A DNA stretch of 64,000 bases from Glaciecola punicea ACAM 611 (GCF_000252165.1 NZ_BAET01000007.1:1-64000); one strand, 5' to 3'; shown: positions 47,833 to 57,085, numbered from the stretch's first letter. Notes: a model not told the origin generated them from the letters alone. Numbers and translations are program-made.

Positions 47833-48996
47833 ATACATACGCATAGTTTCACTCGCGGCATCATAGCTTAAATCAAATTGGCTTAGCACATTCATGCCTA
47901 GTAAACCGTCAAATTGGCCTAAGTTTTCACTTGGTAAAATCAACACGCTGGTGTTGGTAACTATGCGATGCCCTATGGTTATTTGTTTAACCTTGTATAT
48001 AGGTGCTTCAATAAGACCGCCTGCTGTATTGACTTTAAACAGTCCTAAAAACTCCACATCACGACGCTCAATTTCATTAAACGTTTCATTACTTATGGCA
48101 GTGGTGGATGCGCCTGTATCGACTAATAATCTGGCGGGTGTATTATGTATAAGCGCGCGGGTCACAAATTGCCCCCGTTCTTGTTGCATTAAAACATCAG
48201 CTAGACGGGGATTATCTAAGGCGCTATCAACAATGTTGTCTGACAAACTAACGGCTTCATCTGTGCGGCTGGTTTGATTCAAGCGCGCGTTAACGTTTTG
48301 TCGCAGCCTAATGGCGCGAATATCGGTAGACTCAAAACTCGCCAGCACGTCTTCCATTAACGTCAACTGAGACTGCATGCCGTAGGCTCCTGCTAAGGCC
48401 ATCAAATACTGCCTATTTCGTGGCGCAACTTGTACCAAAGGTTCTAAAAATTGGGCCAATAAATTCCATGCGCCGTCACCGCTAAACTGCTGAATAACGC
48501 GCGTGGTATTAACGGCAATAAGCTTTTCTATATCGCTGTGCTGTTTAGGCGTTAACGGCTTTGTTAAAAGTGCATGGTAGTGAACAAGTGCAACATTGAG
48601 GGGCTTGTTGTGATAATACGCCTGTGCTTCAAGGAGCATAGCGGCAGTGTCTTGCGGGTAAATGCGCAAATAGGCGCTTACTTCAAATTCAAGCTGCTGA
48701 AATTCTTGTGCTTCTGCCATTGATTTAAGCCACTGTAAATAGGTACTTTGAGAACGCATCCGTTCATCGGCAGTGGCAAGTGATTTTGTAAGCTTTGGGT
48801 TTCTCTGGGAGGCACTGCGGATAGAATCTTGTGAATATTGCTGCCATGCGTGAGAAGGCTCATCTGACGCTGAATTTTCAAGGCTGTTGATGCCGGTGAC
48901 AAGAGCGTCTTTATGTGTCGCCCAATTGTAAATGAACCAAAAATTAGCGCCCAAGGATATGGACAATAATACACTTAGCCATTTTATTAAATGCAT
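47821..48996 (-). CDS. Membrane-anchored retropepsin-like aspartic protease with TPR-like region
   Basis: The 391-residue protein has an N-terminal membrane helix (about 6-25), a helical middle (about 75-235) that looks like tetratricopeptide repeats (SAYLRIYPQDTAAMLLEAQAYYHN), and a C-terminal domain with the LVDTGASTTAIS motif near residue 288 and the family block FDGLLGMNVLSQFDLSYD near 365. The DTGA triad defines retropepsin-like (clan AA) proteases; a dimer would be needed for activity. The catalytic part would be periplasmic. I know no function for this architecture. Confidence 0.75.
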   Translation of the reverse strand: MHLIKWLSVLLSISLGANFWFIYNWATHKDALVTGINSLENSASDEPSHAWQQYSQDSIRSASQRNPKLTKSLATADERMRSQSTYLQWLKSMAEAQEFQQLEFEVSAYLRIYPQDTAAMLLEAQAYYHNKPLNVALVHYHALLTKPLTPKQHSDIEKLIAVNTTRVIQQFSGDGAWNLLAQFLEPLVQVAPRNRQYLMALAGAYGMQSQLTLMEDVLASFESTDIRAIRLRQNVNARLNQTSRTDEAVSLSDNIVDSALDNPRLADVLMQQERGQFVTRALIHNTPARLLVDTGASTTAISNETFNEIERRDVEFLGLFKVNTAGGLIEAPIYKVKQITIGHRIVTNTSVLILPSENLGQFDGLLGMNVLSQFDLSYDAASETMRMYKKR

Positions 48997-49064
48997 ATCA
49001 TGTTCCTTAGCTCAAGCGATATTAGAGTTTAATTGAGTTTTCGTGTAATGTGTACTTGTGTACT

Positions 49065-49541
49065 TCATACAGTTACGGCCGCATTTCCATAAATATTTTG
49101 AAAAATTTCGGGCATCTTTTTTGGCATACCTGTTCGCAAACTCACGCAAACAAAGTGAGTCTTTGCACTAAAAATAGTCCTGCCACTGACAGCATTAATA
49201 TACTGGAATTGACGACTTAGTCGAAGTTTTTTATCACAATTCAGGATCCATGTTGCACACATGAGTTTGTCTCCCACATGAGACGCTAGATGATAATTAA
49301 GTTCATGCTGAGTAATAGCCATGGCGCGGTCAAGCTGTTGATAGTCTGTAAAGCATAGTCCTAGCGATGCAGAATGCTCCCACGCAAGCTTTTCTAGGCG
49401 TGTTAAATAGGCAATGTTATTGGTGTGCTGGTAATGATCGATATGTGTGCTCTGTATTTCCCATTCGCATACGAATGGCTTGGGGTGTAGCCAATTAAGC
49501 GTATGAAGATGTTCTTTGTAAAGTGTATTTTGTTTTATCAT
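49065..49541 (-). CDS. Hotdog-fold acyl-CoA thioesterase, YbgC-like
   Basis: The 158-residue protein has the 4HBT pattern IDHYQHTNNIAYLTRLEKLAWEHSASLG near residue 33; the Asp-x2-x2-His-x-Asn segment is the active-site helix. Family members hydrolyse short or medium acyl-CoA or 4-hydroxybenzoyl-CoA. Middle segments (HELNYHLASHVGDKLMCATWI) fit as well. The protein has no signal peptide. It is divergent from epmC. The natural substrate is not known; proximity to fatty-acid genes is suggestive only. Confidence 0.75.
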   Translation of the reverse strand: MIKQNTLYKEHLHTLNWLHPKPFVCEWEIQSTHIDHYQHTNNIAYLTRLEKLAWEHSASLGLCFTDYQQLDRAMAITQHELNYHLASHVGDKLMCATWILNCDKKLRLSRQFQYINAVSGRTIFSAKTHFVCVSLRTGMPKKMPEIFQNIYGNAAVTV

Positions 49542-49688
49542 TTAAGTGTCAGCAAATAAAAGGTAACTTTTACATGTTGTTTATAATAGCATCGGCTATA
49601 ATGCATGCGTTAATTTTCACCTAAAAAATTAAGCAGTACCCGCAAATGATCGAAATATGCGAAATAAGAGATTACCAGTATAGAGACT

Positions 49689-50312
49689 ATGTCAGCAAAT
49701 TTGCCTATAAAAAATCAACATCTTGCCAAGAGCGACATTGATTTACAGAGTCTGTTCTGCCAGTGTTTCGAGCAGCAGTTCAACACTCGTTTGCGAGGCA
49801 ATGCGATTGAGCCTCTTTACAGCCCTAGTAGCGCCAAGCAAGCCCAACATGTAATATTTTATCGTGATGACTATTTTTCCAGTGCACTGCATGAAATAGC
49901 ACACTGGTGTATTGCGGGAGACAAAAGACGTTTGCAAACTGACTACGGCTATTGGTATGCGCCAGATGGCAGAAGCGCGCAGCAGCAAAAGACGTTTGCA
50001 TTAGCTGAGCAAAAACCACAGGCACTTGAGTGGGCTTTTTCAATTGCATGTAATATTCCATTTAGGGTGAGTATAGACAATTTAGCCGCGCAAGACACCG
50101 GCCTCGAGGATGTGCTGGTTAAGCTACGAGCGCAAGAGGAGCAATTTACACTGGCAGTAAATACACAGCTTAAGCTGTATATTGAAAGGGGATTTCCCAC
50201 GCGCGCGCAACTTTTTTTGTCGCGTTTACATACTTTCTACTCAACTCAGTCCTTTTTTGCAAACGACGAACGCTTGATAATGATGCCATTGTCCGCAGAT
50301 AGTACTATATGA
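49689..50312 (+). CDS. epmC: Elongation factor P hydroxylase
   Basis: EpmC hydroxylates the beta-lysylated lysine of elongation factor P, the last step of EF-P modification. The 207-residue protein has the diagnostic blocks SSALHEIAHWCIAGDKRRLQ (His-Glu-x2-His iron site near residue 65) and DYGYWYAPDGRS near 83, which match E. coli YfcM. epmA and epmB are not in the window. It is followed by an NAD-kinase-family gene and yfcL; in E. coli epmC sits directly beside yfcL. Confidence 0.92.
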   Translation: MSANLPIKNQHLAKSDIDLQSLFCQCFEQQFNTRLRGNAIEPLYSPSSAKQAQHVIFYRDDYFSSALHEIAHWCIAGDKRRLQTDYGYWYAPDGRSAQQQKTFALAEQKPQALEWAFSIACNIPFRVSIDNLAAQDTGLEDVLVKLRAQEEQFTLAVNTQLKLYIERGFPTRAQLFLSRLHTFYSTQSFFANDERLIMMPLSADSTI

Positions 50313-50359
50313 ATCGCATTGCTGATGCTTATATTTACCTACAAATAGGATCTTGCCAC

Positions 50360-50449
50360 ATGAAAACTGTGCATACTGTGTTACTAATTACTCAAGCCAA
50401 CACACCCATTTATATGCGAAATAGTCGTAATAAGGCCGCTTCTACATGA
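50360..50449 (+). CDS. Candidate 29-residue upstream reading frame
   Basis: ATG at 50360 with AGGA at 9 bases upstream opens a 29-codon frame (MKTVHTVLLITQANTPIYMR...). Its TGA overlaps the ATG of the next gene as ATGA, the geometry of translational coupling. There is no recognisable family. It could be a leader controlling the kinase-family gene, or chance. Confidence 0.25.
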   Translation: MKTVHTVLLITQANTPIYMRNSRNKAAST

Positions 50450-51588
50450 GTGCGCCACGTTTAAGCAGGCGCTTTAAATTAGGCCTCATCATTAATCCAT
50501 TTGCCGGCATTGGTGGAGCTTTAGCCTTAAAAGGCAGCGACGGCAGTGAAGTCAGAAAAACAGCCTTAGATAATGGCGGTGAACAATTAGCCATGCAAAA
50601 AGCGGCGATTGCGCTATCTCATTGTGTTGCGCTTAGAGATCAGTTAACAATAGTCACCGGCAGCGGAGATATGGGAGAAAACACTGCCCGCGATTTGAGC
50701 TTTGACTACGTTGTGTGTCATTATAATAACGGCCAAACCGAAGCGAACGATACTCAAATATTAGCCACAAAGCTGCTAGCTGAAAACGTTGATTTAATCC
50801 TTTTTGCGGGCGGCGACGGTACTGCACGTAACATATGCAGTGTGGTTGGTATGCGCTTGCCTGTTTTAGGTATACCCGCGGGCTGCAAAATTCACAGCGG
50901 GGTATATGCCATTACGCCAAAATCGGCGGGCATTGTTTTGCAAAAAGTCATTAAAGGTGAGTTACTGTCGCTTCACAGCGGCGAAGTAAGAGATATCGAC
51001 GAAGCCTTATTCAGGCAAGGCAAAGTGATGTCAAAGCACTACGGGGAAATGAAAGTGCCCAGCGAGCTCACCTATATTCAAGCCGTAAAGATGGGCGGGA
51101 AAGAGTCGGATGAACTACTGTTAGACGCCATTAGTGACTACCTTATAGAAATAATGCAAGACGAACCCGACACGCTTTTCGTTATGGGCTCGGGCAGTAC
51201 CGTTGACGCCATTATGCAGCAAGCTAGTTTGCCAAACACGCTGTTAGGTGTCGATGTTGTTAAAAATCTTGAAGTTGTTGCTAAAGACCTAAGCGCGCGT
51301 GAGCTGTTGTCTATTACCGCCGATAAGAAGACTAAATTGGTAGCCACTATTATTGGCGGGCAAGGCCATATTCTTGGGCGCGGTAACCAGCAGCTATCCC
51401 CTGCATTTATTAAACAAATTGGTAAAAGCAATATTATGCTCGTAGCGACTAAAGCCAAACTACATTTATTGGGCGATAAAGGCTTAATTTCAGATTCCTC
51501 AGACGCGGCCCTAGATCTTGAGCTTGCGGGTCCTATTTCAGTCATTACGGGATATAGAGATGAGGTGCTGTATTTTATTCGGGATTAA
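50446..51588 (+). CDS. ATP-NAD kinase family protein
   Basis: The 380-residue protein begins LGLIINPFAGIGGALALKGSDG and has FAGGDGTARNICSVVG near residue 125, the GGDGT motif of NAD and diacylglycerol kinase-type folds, plus GIPAGCKIHSGVYAITPKSAG near 145. It belongs to a group of predicted NAD kinases (COG3199) that differs from NadK of E. coli. It may phosphorylate NAD or another small molecule. It lies between epmC and yfcL; its start overlaps a 29-codon frame. Confidence 0.8.
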   Translation: MSAPRLSRRFKLGLIINPFAGIGGALALKGSDGSEVRKTALDNGGEQLAMQKAAIALSHCVALRDQLTIVTGSGDMGENTARDLSFDYVVCHYNNGQTEANDTQILATKLLAENVDLILFAGGDGTARNICSVVGMRLPVLGIPAGCKIHSGVYAITPKSAGIVLQKVIKGELLSLHSGEVRDIDEALFRQGKVMSKHYGEMKVPSELTYIQAVKMGGKESDELLLDAISDYLIEIMQDEPDTLFVMGSGSTVDAIMQQASLPNTLLGVDVVKNLEVVAKDLSARELLSITADKKTKLVATIIGGQGHILGRGNQQLSPAFIKQIGKSNIMLVATKAKLHLLGDKGLISDSSDAALDLELAGPISVITGYRDEVLYFIRD

Positions 51589-51640
51589 TAATTTCGGGAT
51601 TTGCAGTCATTATCACCATTCACAAGATTAGGAGGTATTA

Positions 51641-51979
51641 GTGTTGGGCAGTACACATGAACAAGTCATTGTTAACTTTACGGAGTATTTAGACCAAACT
51701 GAGGCATTACTCGACGCTTATATAGATTCTGGCAGTGATCATGAGCTTTTTATTGCCAGCTATATCCACGGTCATTATTCGGTAATAGCAGCTAACCTAG
51801 TACATGCTGTGCACTGTTCACAAAATCAAAATGCACGCTTAGCCCAGTGGCAAAAACAAACGCAACATATGCTTATGCAATCTATTGACGACGCTATTGC
51901 CAATAACGAACTCGCTGTTTGTGACGCGAAAGACGTGATCAAAATGCGCGATAGTCTGTTTGTAAACAACATAAATTAA
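51641..51979 (+). CDS. yfcL: YfcL family protein
   Basis: A 112-residue cytoplasmic protein with the family pattern LLDAYIDSGSDHELFIASYIHGHYSVIAANL near the N-terminus, where E. coli YfcL has a matching DELFASGYLRGHL. Function is not known. The GTG start has AGGAGG at a 5-base spacing, a very strong ribosome site; a TTG 3 bases later is an alternative. In E. coli it also lies next to mnmC and epmC. Confidence 0.85.
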   Translation: MLGSTHEQVIVNFTEYLDQTEALLDAYIDSGSDHELFIASYIHGHYSVIAANLVHAVHCSQNQNARLAQWQKQTQHMLMQSIDDAIANNELAVCDAKDVIKMRDSLFVNNIN

Positions 51980-52030
51980 CGCACATTCCCTCTCTATAAA
52001 ATAAATCATCTAAGCTGAACTCATTTTTGT

Positions 52031-52065
52031 TTAGCCTGAAAGTATTTTTTGTTCTTTCAGGCTAA
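52031..52065. other. Perfect 12-bp inverted repeat just before the lipoprotein pseudogene
   Basis: TTAGCCTGAAAG (52031-52042) and CTTTCAGGCTAA (52054-52065) pair exactly around an 11-base loop with a T-run. The 3' arm contains the AGG (52059-52061) that would be the ribosome site for ATG 52070, 8 bases later. It might end yfcL or cover the downstream start. Confidence 0.6.
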
Positions 52066-52069
52066 GCCT

Positions 52070-52411
52070 ATGAAAAATGTCATCAACGTTATTGGGTCTA
52101 TACTGCGTCGTGTGCTGTGTGTGTTCATCATTATTAGCTTAGCGGGCTGCGCCAATATGCTGGCGCCGCAAGGCCCCGCGCTTCAGTCTACACAAATTAC
52201 TACCTTAGGCAATTAAGAACTCTTTACCTTTAGACTGGCGCAAGAACACTTCGTTAATATGCGGCCCAATCCACAAAAACGCGTTGCCTTGGCTGAATAA
52301 GCATTGCCAATTGATGCGCAGGGCCAAAGACTAATGTTTGAACAAACTGTGTAAAACACCACCGTGCTAGGCAAGCAAATGGCCGAGTATGTCAGCTATT
52401 GTGTGCAATAA
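52070..52411 (+). pseudogene. Decayed lipoprotein gene with in-frame TAA codons
   Basis: From ATG 52070 the frame encodes a lipoprotein signal (hydrophobic about 14-25, lipobox LAGC, Cys27) and stops at 52214. The same frame then reads on with protein-like composition (TFRLAQEHFVNMRP..., ALPIDAQGQRLMFEQTV, LGKQMAEYVSYCVQ), broken only by TAA at 52214, 52298, 52352 and 52409. No frameshift is needed. The 3' limit is uncertain, because the frame then runs into mnmC on the other strand. If intact it would be a ~115-residue envelope lipoprotein. A short 48-residue lipoprotein might still be made. Family not recognised. Confidence 0.6.
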
Positions 52412-52423
52412 TATTGGTATGAC

Positions 52424-54694
52424 CTAAGTTTGCCATGGCTCTCGCCTTATGAGTGAACGCACAATGAATCTGTTTGGGTTGAGTGTATCGAGCAGCGGTT
52501 TTGTCAGCGGCATGGGTTCTTCTAGCATTTGGCTGACTAAAACCTCTGCCATAAGCGGCGCTGTAGTAAGTCCTCTAGATCCTAAGCCGGTCATAATAAA
52601 AACATTTTTTTCATGACTTGGTACCTGATACTGATGCAAGGGCAGGGCTTTATACAAGTCTGCTAATTCAGTAAATTGCAAGCTATCAGGCATTGCGCCT
52701 ACTACCGGCAAATGATCAGGCGTTGAGCATCTTATGGCAGCTCGTGAATAGTTGTTCGGGTTGAGCTGTGCTTGGCCTAGTGCTTTTTGCCACGCTTTGT
52801 GCTGTATGCTTTGTATATGCATATTAAAGTTGATATCGGTTTCTTGCGCGCGCACATCACACCTAGTATCCTCTTTTATATAGGTGGAGCCTAAGGCATG
52901 AAAACCATCGCTAGCGGGTGTAAAATAACCCTTGTGACACAGCAGAGTCTTAAGCTGCGCCATTACATTGTCGGGTTGCGAAAGCTGGCTATTTGAGACC
53001 ATTTCAACTTGTCCGCGCGTTAGCCTAAGAGGAATAACATGTTTTGTTAAAGCCTTACTGCCGCTGCCCATTGCCAGTACTAAAGCTTGCGTATAACACT
53101 CTTTGACGGACCTTTGCTCGTTTGTTTTTAGCGCTAACTGAATGCTGCCGTCACCTATACATTTATAATTGATCAACTGTGAGTTATTTTGCAGTGTAAG
53201 CAAGCCACTCGCCTTAGCTTGCTCAAGGCAGGCGTTCACTACACTAGGTGGCTTTATCCAACCCGCTTTTACAATGTGCAAGCACGAGTAGGGCATCGGT
53301 ATATTTGCAATCTCGCTTGCTTGCTTTGCATCAACTAAATGTGCTAATTCGCGCGGCCAAAAAGCGGCGCTATCTAACTTATTTAAGCGTGTGCGTGTGT
53401 TGTCATTAAACGCAATTTGTAAAGCGCCGCACCAATCATGGCTAAAGGGCTGTAAAGTATGCAGGGACTTATAAAATTCACTGGCATATAAAAAGCTATG
53501 CATTTGAATTTGACTCGCAGCATTATGCTGTGCGTTTAACTGCGGGTAAAAGCCGCCGATAGGATTACCCGAGGCGAAATCACTTGGTAATTCGCCCTGC
53601 CACAACAAAGTGACACGCTTGCCGCGCTGCGTTAGCTTCAAGGCCATAATTGCGCCGGCTAAACCATTACCCACAATGGTAACGTCATTACTTTGCTTTG
53701 CTAAATTCAAGCTTGGACGGCCGAAATAGGGGGCTTGATGTTGATCTAGCTTACCCTGTTGTTGAGATAGCTCTGGCGTTTGCAGGTGACTGCGTGTTTC
53801 GTTCGAATTTGCATTTGACGTTTTATTTAAATTTTGATGTGAATTACCAGAGTAAACGCCTAACAGCATTTCTCTCTTTCGTTCAAAGCCTTTTTGTTTA
53901 TGTACCGAGAACCCCGCTATTTGCAAACCGCGTTTAACTTCGCTTGCCGCGGTAAAGGTGGCAAAGCTGCAGCCTATTTTACTCAAGCTTGCCATTTGCT
54001 CATAAAGTGCTGGCGTCCACATACTGCTGTTTTTACTCGGTGTAAAACCATCTAAAAACCACGCGTCAACCACGCCGTTTGGACTTTTTTGAATCTGTGC
54101 CAATGAGTCAGTGGCATCTCCATAGTGCAAGTCGAGTGTTATGTTTGCACTAAGATCTGTTTTGTTAATCGAAAAGTTTCGGCGGTGTATTCCAGCAACC
54201 GATATTGGATATTGCGCAAGCCATAAGTCACATAAGTCTAAATAGCCGCTTTGGCCATTTGAAGCGCTTAGCGTTTCATCAGCGCAGACATCGCCTAAAA
54301 TGTTATCTTGTTTCCACTGCTGCATAATGTCTGCAGCATCTTTTTTAGATAGCGGATGCTTTTCTGTTGATATAAAAATAAGTGTTTCTAGAATATGGTT
54401 TGGGTGTACTTGACGAAAATGCTGAAAATGTTGGGAAACTCTGAAAAAGTTTAAACCGGTCCCAAAACCTGTTTCAGCAATACAAAAATGAGGATCGCTA
54501 TGCTGTGACCATCTGCTGAGTAAATCATTGCCGCCTATAAAAACGTAGTCTGTTTCTTGCGCCCCGTTTTCCCCTGAAAAGTAAACGTCGTTGTAGCGTC
54601 GTGAAGCGGGCGTGTTGTTTTCATTAACGTAGACACTTGCTGGCGTTATCATTGTTGCTGTTTTATCATTTGTCACGATTTGAAAGACCATCAT
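52424..54694 (-). CDS. mnmC: Bifunctional tRNA 5-methylaminomethyl-2-thiouridine synthesis protein MnmC
   Basis: MnmC completes mnm5s2U at the wobble base of some tRNAs: the FAD-dependent C-terminal half removes the carboxymethyl group and the N-terminal half methylates with SAM. The protein has the SAM motif ETGFGTGLNFFRV near residue 70, DAWFLDGFTPSKNSSMW near 210, and the Rossmann motif IVGNGLAGAIMALKL near 340. A Gln/Asn-rich linker joins the halves near 290-330. The frame opens at 54694 (756 residues); ATG 54652 is another possible start. fabB is divergent, as in E. coli. Confidence 0.93.
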   Translation of the reverse strand: MMVFQIVTNDKTATMITPASVYVNENNTPASRRYNDVYFSGENGAQETDYVFIGGNDLLSRWSQHSDPHFCIAETGFGTGLNFFRVSQHFQHFRQVHPNHILETLIFISTEKHPLSKKDAADIMQQWKQDNILGDVCADETLSASNGQSGYLDLCDLWLAQYPISVAGIHRRNFSINKTDLSANITLDLHYGDATDSLAQIQKSPNGVVDAWFLDGFTPSKNSSMWTPALYEQMASLSKIGCSFATFTAASEVKRGLQIAGFSVHKQKGFERKREMLLGVYSGNSHQNLNKTSNANSNETRSHLQTPELSQQQGKLDQHQAPYFGRPSLNLAKQSNDVTIVGNGLAGAIMALKLTQRGKRVTLLWQGELPSDFASGNPIGGFYPQLNAQHNAASQIQMHSFLYASEFYKSLHTLQPFSHDWCGALQIAFNDNTRTRLNKLDSAAFWPRELAHLVDAKQASEIANIPMPYSCLHIVKAGWIKPPSVVNACLEQAKASGLLTLQNNSQLINYKCIGDGSIQLALKTNEQRSVKECYTQALVLAMGSGSKALTKHVIPLRLTRGQVEMVSNSQLSQPDNVMAQLKTLLCHKGYFTPASDGFHALGSTYIKEDTRCDVRAQETDINFNMHIQSIQHKAWQKALGQAQLNPNNYSRAAIRCSTPDHLPVVGAMPDSLQFTELADLYKALPLHQYQVPSHEKNVFIMTGLGSRGLTTAPLMAEVLVSQMLEEPMPLTKPLLDTLNPNRFIVRSLIRREPWQT

Positions 54695-54979
54695 CTAGTG
54701 TATTTACGCTATTTTGGATGAAATGCGCGCAACAGTGCTATTTATGAAAACCTTAACACACAAAATATCTGTTAAAGGCTGTGAACTTATGACACATTAT
54801 ACATGAAAGAGCAGACCAGTTTTCAGTCTAAACTAGGTAGTATGTGCACAGCGCTCAGCAAGGGTGACGAACGTGGCTTTTGAGTACTTGGCTTAATGCA
54901 GTGCGCTAGCATAATAACAACATTGGTTTGATATAAACACTGTTTTGCAAACAACAATAAATAATTAAAAAGGTGACAA

Positions 54980-56194
54980 ATGAAACGAGCCGTAATCACT
55001 GGTTTAGGCATAGTATCAAGCATTGGTAATAATGCAGAAGAAGTAAGAGAGTCGTTACGCCACGGCAAGTCGGGTATTACTTTTTCTCAACAGTTTGCTG
55101 ACGCAGGTTTACGCAGCCACGTATGGGGCGATGTTAAAATTGACCTTAAAGAGAAAATAGACCGCAAAGTACTGCGTTTCATGGGTGACGCTGCAAGTTA
55201 TGCGTACTTATCGATGCAGCAGGCAATAGCCGACGCGGGCTTAAGTGAAGAGCAATATTCAAATGAAGACGTCGGTATAATTGCGGGTTCGGGCGGGGCT
55301 AGCTCTGAAAATCAAGTTAATTCAGCCGACATTATGCGCAATAAAGGGGTGAAGCGAGTTGGGCCTTATATGGTAACGCGGTGTATGGGTAGCACTGTTT
55401 CTGCTTGCTTAGCCACACCGTTTAAGATTAAAGGTGTCAATTACTCAATATCCTCAGCCTGCGCCACCAGTGCACACTGTATAGGCAATGCTCTTGAAAT
55501 GATTCAGCTTGGCAAGCAAAAAATGGTGTTTGCCGGCGGTGGAGAAGAGTTACATTGGGCGCTTTCAGGCCAGTTTGACGCCATGGGAGCTTTATCAACG
55601 AAGTATAACGACACGCCTGAACTAGCGTCACGCACTTACGATGCTAATCGCGATGGCTTTGTAAGCGCTGGCGGTGGCGGTATGGTAGTAGTTGAAGAGT
55701 TAGAACATGCCTTAGCACGAGGCGCTAAAATATATGCTGAAATAGTAGGCTATGGCGCCACTTCCGACGGCTACGACATGGTTGCGCCAAGCGGCGAAGG
55801 CGCTATTAGATGTATGCGCCAAGCACTAAAGGATGTTGCAGAGCCTTTAGATTATCTCAATACTCACGGCACATCCACGCCGGTGGGTGATGTAAAAGAA
55901 CTCGAAGCTATTCAAGCCTTGTTTGGTGACAATTGCCCTGCTATTAGTGCAACAAAATCACTAACGGGACATTCACTCGGCGCTGCAGGCGTGCATGAGG
56001 CGATTTTTTCTTTGCTCATGATGGAAGGCGACTTTATTTGTCCATCAATTAACATTGATAATTTAGATGAAGCAGCCAGGGGTCTCAACATTATCACCAA
56101 GCCTACGCAGGCCCATTTAAATGTAGTTATGTCCAACAGTTTTGGCTTTGGCGGCACTAATGCAAGTTTGGTCTTTAAACGTTATAGTGTTTAA
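54980..56194 (+). CDS. fabB: 3-oxoacyl-[acyl-carrier-protein] synthase I
   Basis: FabB condenses malonyl-ACP with acyl-ACP and is needed for unsaturated fatty-acid synthesis. The 404-residue protein has the catalytic triad: Cys in [10 protein letters not shown] near 163, His in [11 protein letters not shown] near 298 and His in [12 protein letters not shown] near 333. Length equals the E. coli protein (406). AAAAAGGTGAC lies ahead of the ATG. It diverges from mnmC, as in E. coli. FadR, which activates fabB in E. coli, is encoded 10 kb away. Confidence 0.96.
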   Translation: MKRAVITGLGIVSSIGNNAEEVRESLRHGKSGITFSQQFADAGLRSHVWGDVKIDLKEKIDRKVLRFMGDAASYAYLSMQQAIADAGLSEEQYSNEDVGIIAGSGGASSENQVNSADIMRNKGVKRVGPYMVTRCMGSTVSACLATPFKIKGVNYSISSACATSAHCIGNALEMIQLGKQKMVFAGGGEELHWALSGQFDAMGALSTKYNDTPELASRTYDANRDGFVSAGGGGMVVVEELEHALARGAKIYAEIVGYGATSDGYDMVAPSGEGAIRCMRQALKDVAEPLDYLNTHGTSTPVGDVKELEAIQALFGDNCPAISATKSLTGHSLGAAGVHEAIFSLLMMEGDFICPSINIDNLDEAARGLNIITKPTQAHLNVVMSNSFGFGGTNASLVFKRYSV

Positions 56195-56220
56195 TGATTT
56201 TAACAAGTGTGCCGTAAAGT

Positions 56221-56246
56221 AAAGGGTTGGCATTTGCCAACCCTTT
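56221..56246. terminator. Hairpin after fabB
   Basis: A perfect 11-bp stem AAAGGGTTGGC (56221-56231) with GCCAACCCTTT (56236-56246) encloses a 4-base loop. Only three T close the stem and no longer T-run follows, so termination may be partial; transcription could continue into the aldolase-like gene. Confidence 0.6.
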
Positions 56247-56270
56247 GTGAATAAACGAGGGAACAATGTT

Positions 56271-57020
56271 ATGAAAATTCAATCACAGGTGAGCGCAGAT
56301 GAATGGCAAACCCGTGTCGATCTAGCTGCCTGCTACAGGATGGTCGCGCATTACGGTTGGGATGACCTGATTTTTACGCATATATCGGCAAGGGTGCCAG
56401 GGCCTGAACACCATTTTTTAATTAACCCCTACGGGTTATTATTTGAAGAAGTAAGTGCATCAAGCTTAGTGAAGGTTGATTTACAAGGCAATAAAGTAAT
56501 GCCAAGCGAGCATGATATTAACCCTGCTGGTTTCACTATTCATAGCGCTATACACGAAGCTAGAGCAGACGCTAATTGTGTAATGCATTTGCATACCAAC
56601 GAAGGTGTAGCGATATCTTCACTTGAAACAGGCTTGGGGCCATATAGCCAGCAGTCGCTGTTTGTCTTAGCGTCTTTGAGCTATCATGACTATGAGGGCG
56701 TTGCCTTAAACCATGAAGAAAAGACTAGGTTGGTCACTGATCTGGGCAACACTAATTTCATGATATTGCGTAATCACGGTTTACTTACCTGTGCGCCTAG
56801 TATTGCTGATACTTTTTTAGGCATGTTCATTTTGCAGCGAGCTTGTGAAATACAGCTTATGGCTCAGGCCACAGGCGAACCATTAATCTTTGTGAGTGCA
56901 AACATCGTGGCCGGCATGCAGTCGCAAGCGTCTGAGGTAACAAAAGCAGCAGGAGGTAAACTAGCATGGCCGGGCATATTACGAAAACTTGATCGAATGT
57001 GCCCTAACTATAAAAATTAA
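56271..57020 (+). CDS. Class II aldolase/adducin family protein
   Basis: A 249-residue protein with the class II aldolase layout: HISARVPGPEHHFLINPYG near residue 38, zinc histidines in CVMHLHTNEGVAISS near 103, and RNHGLL near 168. Family members cleave or epimerise sugar phosphates (fuculose, ribulose) or act in methionine salvage. The N-terminal part fits the group of uncharacterised proteobacterial proteins annotated as class II aldolase. The ATG at 56271 is preferred because GAGGGA lies 8 bases upstream; a GTG at 56247 is also in frame. No sugar genes lie nearby. Confidence 0.8.
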   Translation: MKIQSQVSADEWQTRVDLAACYRMVAHYGWDDLIFTHISARVPGPEHHFLINPYGLLFEEVSASSLVKVDLQGNKVMPSEHDINPAGFTIHSAIHEARADANCVMHLHTNEGVAISSLETGLGPYSQQSLFVLASLSYHDYEGVALNHEEKTRLVTDLGNTNFMILRNHGLLTCAPSIADTFLGMFILQRACEIQLMAQATGEPLIFVSANIVAGMQSQASEVTKAAGGKLAWPGILRKLDRMCPNYKN

Positions 57021-57085
57021 ATTCGCTTTCGTGCAATTTAGACAATGATAATGATTTTTAAAAAGCTAAGGTGGATAAGCATCAA

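Noticed and set aside
52070-52411. Reassignment of TAA as a sense codon
   Set aside because: TAA ends many intact conserved genes in this window (aroC, rsxG, fabB among them), so local reading-through of four TAA codons is not credible.
54920-54945. FadR site upstream of fabB
   Set aside because: TTGGTTTGATATAA has only loose similarity to the operator; the match is no better than expected by chance.
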